DNA from: JBALVT01 sp045110675
Lineage (GTDB): Bacteria; Pseudomonadota; Gammaproteobacteria; Pseudomonadales; Halieaceae
DNA length: 48,298 nt
Reading direction: 5' to 3'
Assembly (NCBI GenBank): GCA_045110675.1
Contig: JBGCGJ010000007.1
Span: forward strand, 1-48,298
Shown: piece by piece, positions 1-8,656 of the stretch
How the letters are laid out: each line of letters opens with the position of its first letter
Numbering within the stretch: the first letter of the stretch is position 1
Notes under the pieces: generated by a model
Seen by the model: the letters and a program-made list of their open reading frames with translations, nothing else
The model's database searches: none
What the model was told of the DNA's origin: nothing
Position numbers and translations under genes: made by a program

Positions 1-1193
1 GCGTTACCCGACAACCTTACCCGATTTATTCTGACACGGCCTTCGGACTCCACCGAGGTACTTTCATCTTCTACAAACCATTGCTCCAACTTGATGCCAA
101 ACTTGGCACTGCCCGTCACAACGACGCGGCTTAGCTTTGCATCGATCTTACCTTCGCCGAGCTCGGTAAACTGAATGCCGTCATCGCCGCTGCGTCGTAC
201 AGTCACTTTTCGTAGGTTTGCGTTAATGTCGCCCTCGTCCTCCTCGTCGATCTTGATCGCCTCGTCCGCGTTACCCACTGCCGTGACCTTTCGCAGGCGA
301 ACGTCAACATTCCCTTCACCGGCTTCGTCTACATCCAGGCCCTCATCGTGGTTCCCGTTCAGTTTCACATTATTCAGCGTTAGCAGAACATCCCCTTCAC
401 CTGCTTCATCTATGTCAAAGCCGTCGTCGAGGTCTTCCGGATTGAAATTGCCGTTGTTTCTCAGAGTGACGTTCAACAGACTGGCCGCTACATCACCATT
501 TCCGGCTTCATCCAACTCCATGCCGTCGCCACCGTTAGCACTGATACGCGTATTAAAGAAAAAAGCGGTAATATCTCCCTCGCCCCTTTCATCTACTCGA
601 ACACCATCAAAGTCTATCGCGCCGGTACCATTCTCGGTAAAGCTTGAGAAAAGTACTTGCAAGTAGATACCGACTTCAGATCCGCTTTGGCCATCATCAA
701 ACTCGTCACTGTTATCGTCGATGTGCAAACCGAACAGGGCCGAGTTTCGAATTCTCACACCGTCTAAGGTCACTGCAACATCCGATCCTACGGAGTCCGA
801 AGGTATGTTTACCACGATACCCCGCGTAGCACTGTTAATGACACTTAGATTGCGGATAGTGAGCGCCTCGCTGGTATTGAACACCAGACTTCCGTCTTCG
901 GTAGTCGCAGTGAGATCATCATCCAGAACAAATTCGCCGGCTAGCGCACCATCGACAATCGAACCGTTGCCGAGTATCGACAGCGCCTGGCTGCCAGTGA
1001 ACACCACAGGCGCTGTTAACTGAATACGGCTATTTCTTTCAAACTCAATCGATCTAATGCTGCTATCAAGGCTCGCGCTTTCCACGGCGGCGCGAAGTGA
1101 ATCTTCATCACTCACTGAGATAGACCTACTGGCAATTGATGGATTTGCCAATACACTAGCAACGGACAAGGCGAGAATAGATTTAATGAACAT
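1..1193 (-). CDS. Secreted acidic parallel beta-helix protein, 3' end cut off by window
   Basis: This minus-strand reading frame is open from an ATG at 1193 to the window edge, so about 397 N-terminal residues are visible and the C-terminus is missing. An AGGAG ribosome site lies 7 nt before the ATG. Residues 1-22 form a signal peptide (MFIKSILALSVASVLANPSIA). The rest resembles a right-handed beta-helix. From about residue 190 a unit of roughly 30 residues recurs, each with a DEAGEGDV- or DEEDEGDI-like acidic segment followed by a short L-NV-L or LRKVTV strand. The acidic loops could bind calcium, which is inference. It lies downstream of the TonB-receptor/lipoprotein operon on the same strand, but a terminator and its own PhoB-box-like promoter separate it. 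The substrate or partner is unknown. It could be an adhesin-like surface protein or a secreted lyase-fold protein. No catalytic motif is evident. Confidence 0.8.
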   Translation of the reverse strand, partial: MFIKSILALSVASVLANPSIASRSISVSDEDSLRAAVESASLDSSIRSIEFERNSRIQLTAPVVFTGSQALSILGNGSIVDGALAGEFVLDDDLTATTEDGSLVFNTSEALTIRNLSVINSATRGIVVNIPSDSVGSDVAVTLDGVRIRNSALFGLHIDDNSDEFDDGQSGSEVGIYLQVLFSSFTENGTGAIDFDGVRVDERGEGDITAFFFNTRISANGGDGMELDEAGNGDVAASLLNVTLRNNGNFNPEDLDDGFDIDEAGEGDVLLTLNNVKLNGNHDEGLDVDEAGEGNVDVRLRKVTAVGNADEAIKIDEEDEGDINANLRKVTVRRSGDDGIQFTELGEGKIDAKLSRVVVTGSAKFGIKLEQWFVEDESTSVESEGRVRINRVRLSGN

Positions 1194-1232
1194 GGTGTAG
1201 CTCCTAGTTAAAGAAGCCATCACTCTAGAACC

Positions 1233-1266
1233 CTCATATTGCAACGCTGTGACGTTTAAATGTCAT
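1233..1266 (-). promoter_or_regulatory. Candidate PhoB-box promoter of the beta-helix gene
   Basis: Read on the minus strand, the heptamers ATGACAT (1266-1260) and ACGTCAC (1255-1249) are 11 bp apart. Each matches the E. coli PhoB half-site CTGTCAT/C at 5 of 7 positions. Ten nt further on is TATGAG (1238-1233), a 4/6 match to a -10 hexamer. A box followed by 10 nt and a -10 is the layout of classical Pho promoters. The predicted transcript start near 1226 leaves a leader of about 32 nt with AGGAG before the ATG. The core is also a near-palindrome (TGAC-N8-GTCA, 1250-1265), so a dyad-binding regulator is an alternative. Confidence 0.5.
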
Positions 1267-1309
1267 TTTTGTTGCATTTTTTTGGATGCAGAATTCGCTC
1301 TTCTTAGAC

Positions 1310-1336
1310 AAAAAAAAGCCACGCACTAAGCGTGGC
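1310..1336 (-). terminator. Rho-independent terminator after the lipoprotein gene
   Basis: On the minus strand GCCACGC (1336-1330), a 5-nt loop, and GCGTGGC (1324-1318) form a perfect 7-bp stem followed directly by eight T (1317-1310). It sits about 20 nt after the stop codon of the 1357-4182 gene and should end the receptor/lipoprotein transcript. Confidence 0.93.
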
Positions 1337-1356
1337 TAAATTGGTAACGGCTACGG

Positions 1357-4182
1357 CTAGTCAAGTGATCCCTCAACAATCCAGCCAGACCACCAACCAT
1401 CATCCGCCGAAGTACCCGGCTCTACTGCGCCGACGAAATCTGTTTCATCAAATACAAACCCCGAGCCGTTATCGACCGCGGTAATCGTCGGTGCAGACAC
1501 TGCTGCAGCGGGGTTAGTGAGCGCATAAGCTGCGTCGACGTCAACCGATCCTTCGCCTGCATTAACTTCGCTGTCTGCTTCTCGTTTGTTGTAAAAGGCG
1601 TCGGCGCAATCACCAATTACATTAACCAAGGTGATATCTGATTCGATGATTAGTGAGTCATCTCCATTCACATCCGCATCGTCGATACGAATACAGCCGG
1701 TATCAAAATCCTTCACCGCTGAGTTGTAAATCGAAGCCGTTACCGCACCGCGCAATCGCATTCCAGGCTGCGCGCCGCCATCACTGTCCACTGCATTGTT
1801 AACATCGCTGCCGAGAATCAGGATATTCGCCAACACCGCCTCAGTCTCCGGCGCGTAATCATCATCACTGGAATTGGCTTCGATACCGCGTGGATCATTA
1901 CTGCCGGTAGGACCCGCTTTATTCGGATCTTTACGAATTATGGCGTATTGAATATTGCCTTGGAATCCCTCATCGAAGTCAATATCGTCATCGTCGTTAT
2001 TGGTCAGTACCGCGTAGCGAACATTCACTGTGCCCCCGAACCACTCGATGCCGTCATCAAGGTTTCCGTGTACTTGAATGAATTCAATCGTAGTGCCATG
2101 GCCAACGCCCTGCAGGGTGAGCCCATTTATTTCATTGTTCGGCCCAGCCACTCTGCCGCCTTCGGCAATTCGAACATAGCGAATTGTGCCGCTGTTGTCG
2201 GCCGGGTCATTACCGCCGTAGTTGCCCACACCGGTACCGCCCTCACCAACAACGTTACAGGTGGTGCCGGTACCAAAGCATGCTCCTGTTCCACCTTGTC
2301 CAAACTGAGGAGCAAAGCCCTGAATAATGACGCCTCCCCATTCACCTTCCCCATCCAGATCATCGTCAGACAGACTACTGAAGGTGATGGGCGAAGCCGC
2401 CGACCCAACGGCGTTAAGTTTCGAACCGCGAGTGACCAGCAAGGAGCCGGTGTCAAAGGCTCTAACCTCTACTCCAGGCCGGATTGTCAGGGTGACACCG
2501 GCATCGCGCAAGGCCTGCACATCAGCGTCGTTCTGAACCGTTTCATTACCTCGACCGACTAACACCTCTCCATCGAGACGCCACTCCACGCCGCGAATCA
2601 GCGTATAGTCCTCATCGATAACACCCGTGATGGTACAAACCGTGTCGTTATTCGTACAGCTTACAAAATCGGCTTGAGCCAATACTTCTGGAGTACCTAC
2701 AGTGTTGGGTAGGGTCCAACCCTCCCACCACGCGTCACCGCTTGGATCTACGGCGCCGATGAAGTCTGTCTGATCAAAAACGAAGCCTGAGCCGTTGTTG
2801 ACTGCGTTGATAACTGGCGCAGAATCAAGCCGCGCTGCGGACTCGTTGATCGCGAGGGTGGCGCTATAGCTCAGTGTTTCAGCAACCACATTCTGTTCAC
2901 TGTTAGCGGCACGCTTATTGTAAACACCATCTTCGCAATCAGCGAGAATATTCACCAGTGTTACGTTTGAATCGATGACCAGAGAATCGTCCCCGTTTAC
3001 ATCAGCATCGTCAATTCGGATGCAGCCATCGTCAAATTCGCCAACAGAGCTATTGAAAATGCCGACGGTAACCGCGCCACGCAACCTCATGCCGGGTTGA
3101 CGGCCACTGTCCGATTCCGCGTTGTTTACAAGATCGCTACCAATAATGGACACGTTCGCCAGCACAGCTTCTGTTTCTGGAACGTACTCATCATCGCTGG
3201 AGTTCGCTTCGATACCCCTTGGATCATTACTGCCCGAAGGTACCGACTTGTCTTTCGCTTTTTCGATAATCGCGTACTGAATATTACCCTGAAAGCCCTC
3301 ATCAAAATCGATATCGTCGTCATCATTGCCGGTAAGTACCAGGTACTTCGCGTCTACGGTGCCGCCAAACCACTCGACCCCATCATCAAGGTTGTTGTGA
3401 ACTTGTACGTACTCCAAAACCGTACCGTGACCAACACCCTGCAAGGTTATACCGTTGATTTCATTGTTGGGACCTGCAACAAGCCCCCCTTCTGCAACCC
3501 TTACATAGCGAATAATACCGCTGTTATCGGCTGGATCATTACCGCCGTAAACAGAGATGTCAGTTCCCCCCTCTCCCTCGACATTGCATACTTCACCACT
3601 GCCAAAGCATGCACCTGTGCCTCCTTGACCATACTGGGGAGCAAAGCCTTGCAGAATCAAGCCACCCCATTCGCCCAAGCCATCAAAGTTGTCATCCAGA
3701 CTACTAAAGGTAATGGGAGAGGATGCGGTACCGTCAGCGATCAGTTTCGATCCACGGGTCACCAGCAGCGAGCCGGTATCAAAAGCGCGAACATCGGTGC
3801 CGGCTTCTACCGTAAGGGTAACACCTGCATCACGGACTGCCTGCACACCCTGTGCATCGTCAATGCTTTGATTCCCATCGCCTACAGTGACTGTACCACT
3901 CAGTCGCCACTGAACATCATTGGTGAGAGTGTAATCTTCATCGACCGTTCCCTCGATGCTCGCGACCGAGCAGTCGTCGTTGAAGGTCACGAAATTAGCG
4001 GCGACGATATCGTCACAATCACCATTGCCCGGATCAGGATCTGGATCGGGGTCGCCCCCTCCGTTCGTAGGCGGAGGATTGATTTCAATATTCACCCTGT
4101 CACCTTCTGAACCGCTACTACAACCGGTCGTAACTGTCGCGATAGCGACCAGGAATGCCGCCAGTAACTCTCTATTTCTCAT
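1357..4182 (-). CDS. Tandem-duplicated acidic beta-helix lipoprotein paired with a TonB receptor
   Basis: 941 residues. It is a lipoprotein: the signal peptide ends in a lipobox with Cys21 (TVTTGC), and a Gly/Pro/Asp-Pro linker (about 32-55) follows. The rest is two copies of one module of about 430 residues (roughly 60-495 and 505-941). Shared blocks include GTDVRAFDTGSLLVTRGSKL or close variants, GEWGG-I-QGFAPQ, YVR-AEGG, a very acidic NDDDDIDFDEGFQGNIQYAI, NDPRGIEANSSDD and GCIRIDDADVNGDDSL. The pattern suggests parallel beta-helix solenoids with acidic, possibly calcium-binding, turns. The ATG is preceded by GGGGA. It starts 104 bp after the receptor stop codon with no terminator between, so the two are probably cotranscribed. 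Such lipoproteins are recurrent neighbours of TonB receptors. A role in substrate capture at the cell surface is inference and no enzyme motif is visible. Confidence 0.85.
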   Translation of the reverse strand: MRNRELLAAFLVAIATVTTGCSSGSEGDRVNIEINPPPTNGGGDPDPDPDPGNGDCDDIVAANFVTFNDDCSVASIEGTVDEDYTLTNDVQWRLSGTVTVGDGNQSIDDAQGVQAVRDAGVTLTVEAGTDVRAFDTGSLLVTRGSKLIADGTASSPITFSSLDDNFDGLGEWGGLILQGFAPQYGQGGTGACFGSGEVCNVEGEGGTDISVYGGNDPADNSGIIRYVRVAEGGLVAGPNNEINGITLQGVGHGTVLEYVQVHNNLDDGVEWFGGTVDAKYLVLTGNDDDDIDFDEGFQGNIQYAIIEKAKDKSVPSGSNDPRGIEANSSDDEYVPETEAVLANVSIIGSDLVNNAESDSGRQPGMRLRGAVTVGIFNSSVGEFDDGCIRIDDADVNGDDSLVIDSNVTLVNILADCEDGVYNKRAANSEQNVVAETLSYSATLAINESAARLDSAPVINAVNNGSGFVFDQTDFIGAVDPSGDAWWEGWTLPNTVGTPEVLAQADFVSCTNNDTVCTITGVIDEDYTLIRGVEWRLDGEVLVGRGNETVQNDADVQALRDAGVTLTIRPGVEVRAFDTGSLLVTRGSKLNAVGSAASPITFSSLSDDDLDGEGEWGGVIIQGFAPQFGQGGTGACFGTGTTCNVVGEGGTGVGNYGGNDPADNSGTIRYVRIAEGGRVAGPNNEINGLTLQGVGHGTTIEFIQVHGNLDDGIEWFGGTVNVRYAVLTNNDDDDIDFDEGFQGNIQYAIIRKDPNKAGPTGSNDPRGIEANSSDDDYAPETEAVLANILILGSDVNNAVDSDGGAQPGMRLRGAVTASIYNSAVKDFDTGCIRIDDADVNGDDSLIIESDITLVNVIGDCADAFYNKREADSEVNAGEGSVDVDAAYALTNPAAAVSAPTITAVDNGSGFVFDETDFVGAVEPGTSADDGWWSGWIVEGSLD

Positions 4183-4286
4183 ATCAATTTCCCCAATAGA
4201 TCCTTAAGTTGCTGTAAATATGTATGTTCTGTCCTATGCCACGCTGTCATGGTTCGTTCCCAAAGCTCGACACTTGGAGTGCTCTT

Positions 4287-7200
4287 CTAAAACTGATAGT
4301 TCACGCTTACGCCAATTGCAGTACCACTTTGGTAACTCTCTATCATGCTGTTGTTCTGCGAAAAATCGACCTTCTCATTCAGCAGGTTCTTCACCGACGC
4401 CTCTACAGTGAGTGAGTCGCTGAAGATTTTTTCGTAGGTAAAGTCAACCAACACTCGGGCATCCTCAAACTCTGGCCCGGTGGCGGCACCACGACTGATA
4501 CGAAAAATACGATCGTCAAAATAATTCACCAACAGCGTGAATTTTTGCTCGCTAGGATAATGGTCGAAGCCAATCTGGAAGTTGGCCAGCCATTCAGACT
4601 GCCCTTGCAAGGTACGACCATCTGCGCTGCTACCCTCCAGCCTGATTGAGTCCGCAGACAGATCAACTTCGGAATCGATGTAGGACAAGTTGCCGCCGAT
4701 AAAGAGCAAAAACTCGTCCGCTTCGATCAAATTTTTACTCGCGTCCAGTTCGACGCCGAGCAGTTCCGCGCTGTCCTGATTCACAAAAGTAATCCCTCTG
4801 GCGGCCGAACCCGAGGCGTCGGGTATGGCGCGCTCAATAGGCCTGTCGATATCCTTGGCAAAGATCGCCAGGGAGATACTTTCATCTTCGCTAAAATAGT
4901 ATTCGGCACGCAGATCCAAATTTTCAATGGTCGAGACCTGAAGATCCGGATTACCAAAAATTGGGTCGTCTGTCTCAGGGTCGAAGGACTGAGATTCGGA
5001 GCGCTCGATCAACCCCGGATAGGAAACCGTTTCGCTATAGCCCGCACGCAGCTGGATTTCGTCCGTGATTCGCCAAGTCAGATTTAAGGCGGGATACCAA
5101 TCATCGTGGGCCAATGAATTGGAGGCAGACACCTGGTTCGGGTAATCCAGTTGCTGATTGAAATCCTCAAAGCGGGCGCCGAACAGTAGGCTCCACTGCT
5201 CACCGAAATCAGTGGTTGTGGTTAAGTAGTAAGCTTGAATCTCTTCCTCGGATTCATAGGAGTCTGTATCGGTAGTGTTTGCGGCGAGGCGAACACGATC
5301 GAGAGCAAAGTTCGAGTAGGGCAGAACATCGCGCTCAAGGTCCTGATCAATGCCAAGATCGAGATCATTGCGGCTGCCCAGCCGAATCCCGAATCGGTAC
5401 TGTTCAACTTCCCTATCTTTGTCGGACCACAGCGCACCCGCCTTAAGGTCCGTAATCACAGTTTCGCTCCATTCAATAGGCAGCGTGTAGTCAAACCCAA
5501 TATCAGTGCTGTCTTCTTTCAGGTCGGACCAGCGACGCTCAAAGGAAGACGTGGACAGACTGTCATTGAAGTAGGTGTATTGGCGGCGATCCGGCTCATA
5601 ACGATTGGTCCGGGAGTAAGCCAATCGCCAGTCCAACTGGTGAAGCTGCTCGGAAACATCAAACTCATGGTGTCCCGAAAACGACTGTGAAATAAATTCA
5701 CGCTCGACCCACTCCAGAATTGCGCTATCAATAGTGTTTCCCTCGCGCTGTTCAACGCCCTCTTCTTGTCGTGTGGTGTCGTCCGAGCTGCGCAGCAGTG
5801 TTGTTCGCCACAAAATTTCGTCTGCATCACCAAATTCGTAGCCGATCACGGCATATGCTGTCAGCGCGGTGGTCTCGCGCGAACGCATATAACTTCCGTC
5901 GGTCTCAAGAGGGTTGCTCAAATCGGCTCTGCCGCGATCCGAGGTTTCCCGGTCGTAACTCACGGTTAGATAGTAGCCCCATTCATTGTCGCCAGCCGGC
6001 AGGCGATCGCCGTATACCCAGGAGGCAGCCACATCCGGAAGCGCCTCTTTATTCGATAGGGTGTAGTCATCCTGAAACTGGACACCCAACCGGGCAGCAT
6101 CCACTTCAGAGGTACAGCGAATGGGATCAATGGCAGGGTCACAGATAGTAAGAGAACTACCCCCCCGGGTAGCGGCAACAACATCGCGAGGCAAATCCCG
6201 AAGGCCGCTATCGAAGCCCAGCCAATCGTCGTTGCTACCGCTATACTTGATAATGTCATCACCGGTGAAATCGGTGTTGTTAGCTAAAGACCCCGAAACT
6301 TTATGAACTCGATCATCCGGCAAGCCTCGAGTCGCAATTTTGATCGCTCCTCCCGTAGTCGTCGCCAGCTGGTCGGGCGTATAGGATTTTTGGATTTCGA
6401 TGCCGCCGAGTATCGAAGTGGGAAAGAGATCCAGCTGGACATCCCGTCGCTGCGGGTCCGTACTGGGCATCAACAAACCATTGAGGCTGCTAGAAATATA
6501 GCGCCCGTCCAGGCCGCGCACCGTTGCGTACTTGCTGTCCGTAACCGCTACACCAGCGACTCGATTCAGAGCGGAGGCAACATCGCTGTCGCCGAAACGC
6601 TCCAGCTGCGCAATATCAATCGCATTGGTGATGGAAGTTGCATAGCGTTCAACGCTCGAAGCATCCTCGACCGGGTTGAAGACACCCAGCACAAACACCT
6701 CTTCAATCTCAGCATTGAGTTCCGTTCCGATAACACCACTTTCGAGCAGCGTGAATGCAGCTGTAACGCCCAGATCGGCGAGAATACGAACACCTTCAAC
6801 TTTCACGTCGCTATAGCCTGGGTGGCTGACTTCGATGTCGTAAAGCCCTCGAGGCACGTTTAGCAGATACACTCCATTTGCATCTGAAGTGGCGCTGTAT
6901 CGTGTACCGATGAGGCTCACGGACGCACCGGTCAGGGAAACACCGCCTGCATCTGCTATCGTACCCGTAAGGTAGCCAAGACCTGCAACACTGTCAGGTC
7001 CATAATTGACGACACGAATTTGCGGTGCGGTTTCAGGTTCTTCCGAAAACGTAACACTTATCTCCACGTCTTCGTCGCTGGCCGAAGCAAATGTTATTGG
7101 GTAGGTCGAGGCACTCGCTGTCAGCACCAGGCTGTGCTGCCCCGGGGCCAGCGCACTACTTGCACTGCCTCTTGAGTCTGTAGTACTCAATGCTTCACCA

Positions 7201-7328
7201 TCGAGCGCTACCGCAACACCACTGAGCGGCGCTTCATCGAGAAACGTCAGTAGATAGAGATTTGCGGAAATTGCCTGGTGAGAAAAAAGAACAAACACCA
7301 AAGCTGAGTAAATTGTAAATCTCTTCAT
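4287..7328 (-). CDS. TonB-dependent outer-membrane receptor with N-terminal carboxypeptidase-regulatory-like domains
   Basis: 1013 residues. The order is a signal peptide (1-22), a first Ig-like segment (about 24-95), a carboxypeptidase-regulatory-like domain (about 118-195, GLYDIEVSHPGYSDVKVEGV), a TonB-box-like EEVFVLG (about 209-215), a plug domain (about 230-340, with RVAGVAVTDSKYATVRGLDG) and a 22-strand-type barrel ending in aromatic F (VSVNYQF), as outer-membrane proteins do. It should import a bulky substrate across the outer membrane using TonB/ExbBD energy. The substrate is not evident. The strongest clue is its promoter, a PhoB-box-like site with correct geometry 112 bp upstream, which points to a phosphorus-containing ligand. 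The duplicated lipoprotein follows in the same operon. No TonB, ExbB or inner-membrane transporter is adjacent. Confidence 0.92.
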   Translation of the reverse strand: MKRFTIYSALVFVLFSHQAISANLYLLTFLDEAPLSGVAVALDGEALSTTDSRGSASSALAPGQHSLVLTASASTYPITFASASDEDVEISVTFSEEPETAPQIRVVNYGPDSVAGLGYLTGTIADAGGVSLTGASVSLIGTRYSATSDANGVYLLNVPRGLYDIEVSHPGYSDVKVEGVRILADLGVTAAFTLLESGVIGTELNAEIEEVFVLGVFNPVEDASSVERYATSITNAIDIAQLERFGDSDVASALNRVAGVAVTDSKYATVRGLDGRYISSSLNGLLMPSTDPQRRDVQLDLFPTSILGGIEIQKSYTPDQLATTTGGAIKIATRGLPDDRVHKVSGSLANNTDFTGDDIIKYSGSNDDWLGFDSGLRDLPRDVVAATRGGSSLTICDPAIDPIRCTSEVDAARLGVQFQDDYTLSNKEALPDVAASWVYGDRLPAGDNEWGYYLTVSYDRETSDRGRADLSNPLETDGSYMRSRETTALTAYAVIGYEFGDADEILWRTTLLRSSDDTTRQEEGVEQREGNTIDSAILEWVEREFISQSFSGHHEFDVSEQLHQLDWRLAYSRTNRYEPDRRQYTYFNDSLSTSSFERRWSDLKEDSTDIGFDYTLPIEWSETVITDLKAGALWSDKDREVEQYRFGIRLGSRNDLDLGIDQDLERDVLPYSNFALDRVRLAANTTDTDSYESEEEIQAYYLTTTTDFGEQWSLLFGARFEDFNQQLDYPNQVSASNSLAHDDWYPALNLTWRITDEIQLRAGYSETVSYPGLIERSESQSFDPETDDPIFGNPDLQVSTIENLDLRAEYYFSEDESISLAIFAKDIDRPIERAIPDASGSAARGITFVNQDSAELLGVELDASKNLIEADEFLLFIGGNLSYIDSEVDLSADSIRLEGSSADGRTLQGQSEWLANFQIGFDHYPSEQKFTLLVNYFDDRIFRISRGAATGPEFEDARVLVDFTYEKIFSDSLTVEASVKNLLNEKVDFSQNNSMIESYQSGTAIGVSVNYQF

Positions 7329-7659
7329 AATACTAAGACGCCTTAAGCCATTACCAAAATTCGAAAAACATAACAGCGAGAAAGCTTTGCGAACTATCGC
7401 AGGCTCATCGCTATTGAAGACGCATCCTAGCGGTCGTAGATGACACTCATGTGATAGATGTATTACGGAATTGTGAAGAAGACGTAACCGGTAGCTATTA
7501 TTTGCCCAACTAGATATTCACTAAACTTCCAGGGGCAAAAAGTGCAAAGCCCCAGGAATGTACTATTCAGATTGATGAATCGGTAGAGCGGGAGATTTAG
7601 ATGGTCAGCAGCGAGCCGACTAATTCGGATAGAGTTCCAATGGGATCTACAAATTCGTT
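7329..7659. other. 331-bp intergenic region upstream of the TonB receptor
   Basis: It holds the receptor promoter (7424-7468). A short inverted repeat GGGGC/GCCCC (7532-7536 and 7549-7553, 12-nt loop) lies downstream of the minus-strand gene at 7660 but has no T-run, so I do not call it a terminator. I see no gene in the rest. Confidence 0.6.
7424..7468 (-). promoter_or_regulatory. PhoB-box promoter of the TonB receptor operon
   Basis: On the minus strand CTATCAC (7457-7451) and GTGTCAT (7446-7440) are 11 bp apart and each matches the PhoB half-site at 6 of 7 positions. A third heptamer CCGTAAT (7468-7462, 5/7) extends the array upstream in the same 11-bp phase. Ten nt downstream of the box is TAGGAT (7429-7424, 4/6 to TATAAT). 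This is the best PhoB site in the window. The predicted leader is about 90 nt. Confidence 0.65.
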
Positions 7660-8016
7660 CTAGAGGTGAAAGACAACTTTCTCATAACCGCCAGAACAAG
7701 AATCACTGGCGATGAACATTTCCAGGCGGCGATTGATTTGCAGTGTATCAGTATCGGCGATATCGAACATCAGGCCATCATAGTAACCCAGCGCCTTGGC
7801 GAGAATAGTGGTGCGCTCCTCCGCTTCAAAGCCATCGAGAACACGATGCCAACGCTCTCCATACTGCAGTTCGTCAATCTGACCCAATGCTTGCTCAGCA
7901 AGCACGCAGGCCATAGCCCGAGAGGCGTGGAATTCTTCGGGCGCCATCGACAAAGCCGCGAGCTTAGATGAGAACGCCAAAGTGAAAGTGAGCGATATAG
8001 CGAAGCGAATTTTCAT
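7660..8016 (-). CDS. Small secreted protein of unknown function
   Basis: 118 residues with a signal peptide (MKIRFAISLTFTLAFSSKLAA) and a mostly helical mature part of about 95 residues. That part has two cysteines (MACVLAEQA and SDSCSGGYEKV) that could form a disulphide in the periplasm. I do not recognise the family. Its own promoter (8073-8106) has the PhoB-box layout seen at the neighbouring TonB-receptor and phoB-like genes, so expression under phosphate starvation is likely (inference). It is transcribed toward the receptor gene but as a separate unit. Confidence 0.72.
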   Translation of the reverse strand: MKIRFAISLTFTLAFSSKLAALSMAPEEFHASRAMACVLAEQALGQIDELQYGERWHRVLDGFEAEERTTILAKALGYYDGLMFDIADTDTLQINRRLEMFIASDSCSGGYEKVVFHL

Positions 8017-8072
8017 AGCTGTCCGAATCAGTTTGGTGTTGTGAATAAATAACAGTACCTGCGACGTCTGGC

Positions 8073-8106
8073 ATTCTATCGAGAATGTTTTACAAATTTA
8101 TTACAG
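8073..8106 (-). promoter_or_regulatory. PhoB-box promoter of the small secreted protein gene
   Basis: On the minus strand CTGTAAT (8106-8100, 6/7) and TTGTAAA (8095-8089, 4/7) flank AAAT. Ten nt later comes TAGAAT (8078-8073), a 5/6 match to the -10 consensus. The predicted transcript starts near 8066, about 50 nt before the ATG at 8016. Confidence 0.55.
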
Positions 8107-8188
8107 GATAAAGAATTCGCCATTTTTTATCGCAAAGACGTATAAAAAACCTTCTGTTTTATCGTTCAATGCTGCTACAGCATAATTT

Positions 8189-8217
8189 GTTAAATTTACG
8201 TTACATTTGTGTTAAAA
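8189..8217 (+). repeat. Three direct heptamer repeats in 11-bp phase
   Basis: GTTAAAT (8189-8195), GTTACAT (8200-8206) and GTTAAAA (8211-8217) recur exactly every 11 bp, the spacing used by OmpR/PhoB-family regulators. They lie 64-92 bp upstream of the small secreted protein gene at 8281. They match the E. coli PhoB half-site poorly (3-4 of 7) and no -10 sits at the expected distance, so a different regulator or a weak site is possible. Confidence 0.4.
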
Positions 8218-8280
8218 CGTGAACGATCCTTGCACAAAAGGAGTGCAGGATAGACCAATCGCAGATAGGAGAATGTTGTT

Positions 8281-8601
8281 ATGAAAATCATTCATCGAAT
8301 TTCCCTGGGAATTTTCTGCATCATCGCTAGCTTCTCCGCAACCGCAGACTTAAATCGCGATTGCCTCCTGGAGGGAACCGTACGGAAGAACAGCAATGAT
8401 GAGGTTAGAGTAAAGATAGAACGCGTTCGAAAATACAGTACTGACACGCAGTGTAGGATTCGCCGTGATAGAAAGCTAAAATTCAAACTTCCCGATGATC
8501 CCAGAGTAAAGGATGCAACACCGGGGAGTGAAGTTCACTACCGCTACCGCACGGATGGCAGCGGTTCTACCAGCACCGAGCTAGTAAAGATCGCCACCTA
8601 G
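8281..8601 (+). CDS. Small secreted protein, paralogue of the 11089-11424 product
   Basis: 106 residues: a signal peptide (about 1-22, ending SFSATA) and a basic mature domain of about 84 residues. The mature domain has DCLLEGTVR near its start, a second cysteine (TQCRIRRDRKLKFKLPDD) and GSEVHYRYRTDG near its end. The same pattern (DCIVDGTVQ, NSCKLAERGKVAFKEP, GSKVRYRYTQEG) occurs in the product of 11089-11424, so the two genes are paralogues flanking the phoB/PAP2/glycosyltransferase genes. The two conserved cysteines probably form a disulphide and the fold looks like a small beta-barrel (inference). An AGGAG site precedes the ATG. Function unknown. Confidence 0.75.
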   Translation: MKIIHRISLGIFCIIASFSATADLNRDCLLEGTVRKNSNDEVRVKIERVRKYSTDTQCRIRRDRKLKFKLPDDPRVKDATPGSEVHYRYRTDGSGSTSTELVKIAT

Positions 8602-8656
8602 TAGACTCATTTTCCAGTCGGGGAAGTTTCTCATAAAGTTTGCTGGTTCTGTGTTT

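Noticed and set aside
175..1023. Plus-strand Ser/Pro-rich frames at the window start
   Set aside because: They are the complement of the acidic beta-helix gene, which has a signal peptide, ribosome site and promoter.
1948..4110. Long open plus-strand frames antisense to the duplicated lipoprotein
   Set aside because: Both lie opposite a clear lipoprotein gene with biased amino-acid content, have no ribosome site, and look like shadows of the acidic repeats.
7532..7553. GGGGC/GCCCC hairpin as a terminator
   Set aside because: Only five pairs with a 12-nt loop and no T-run on either strand.
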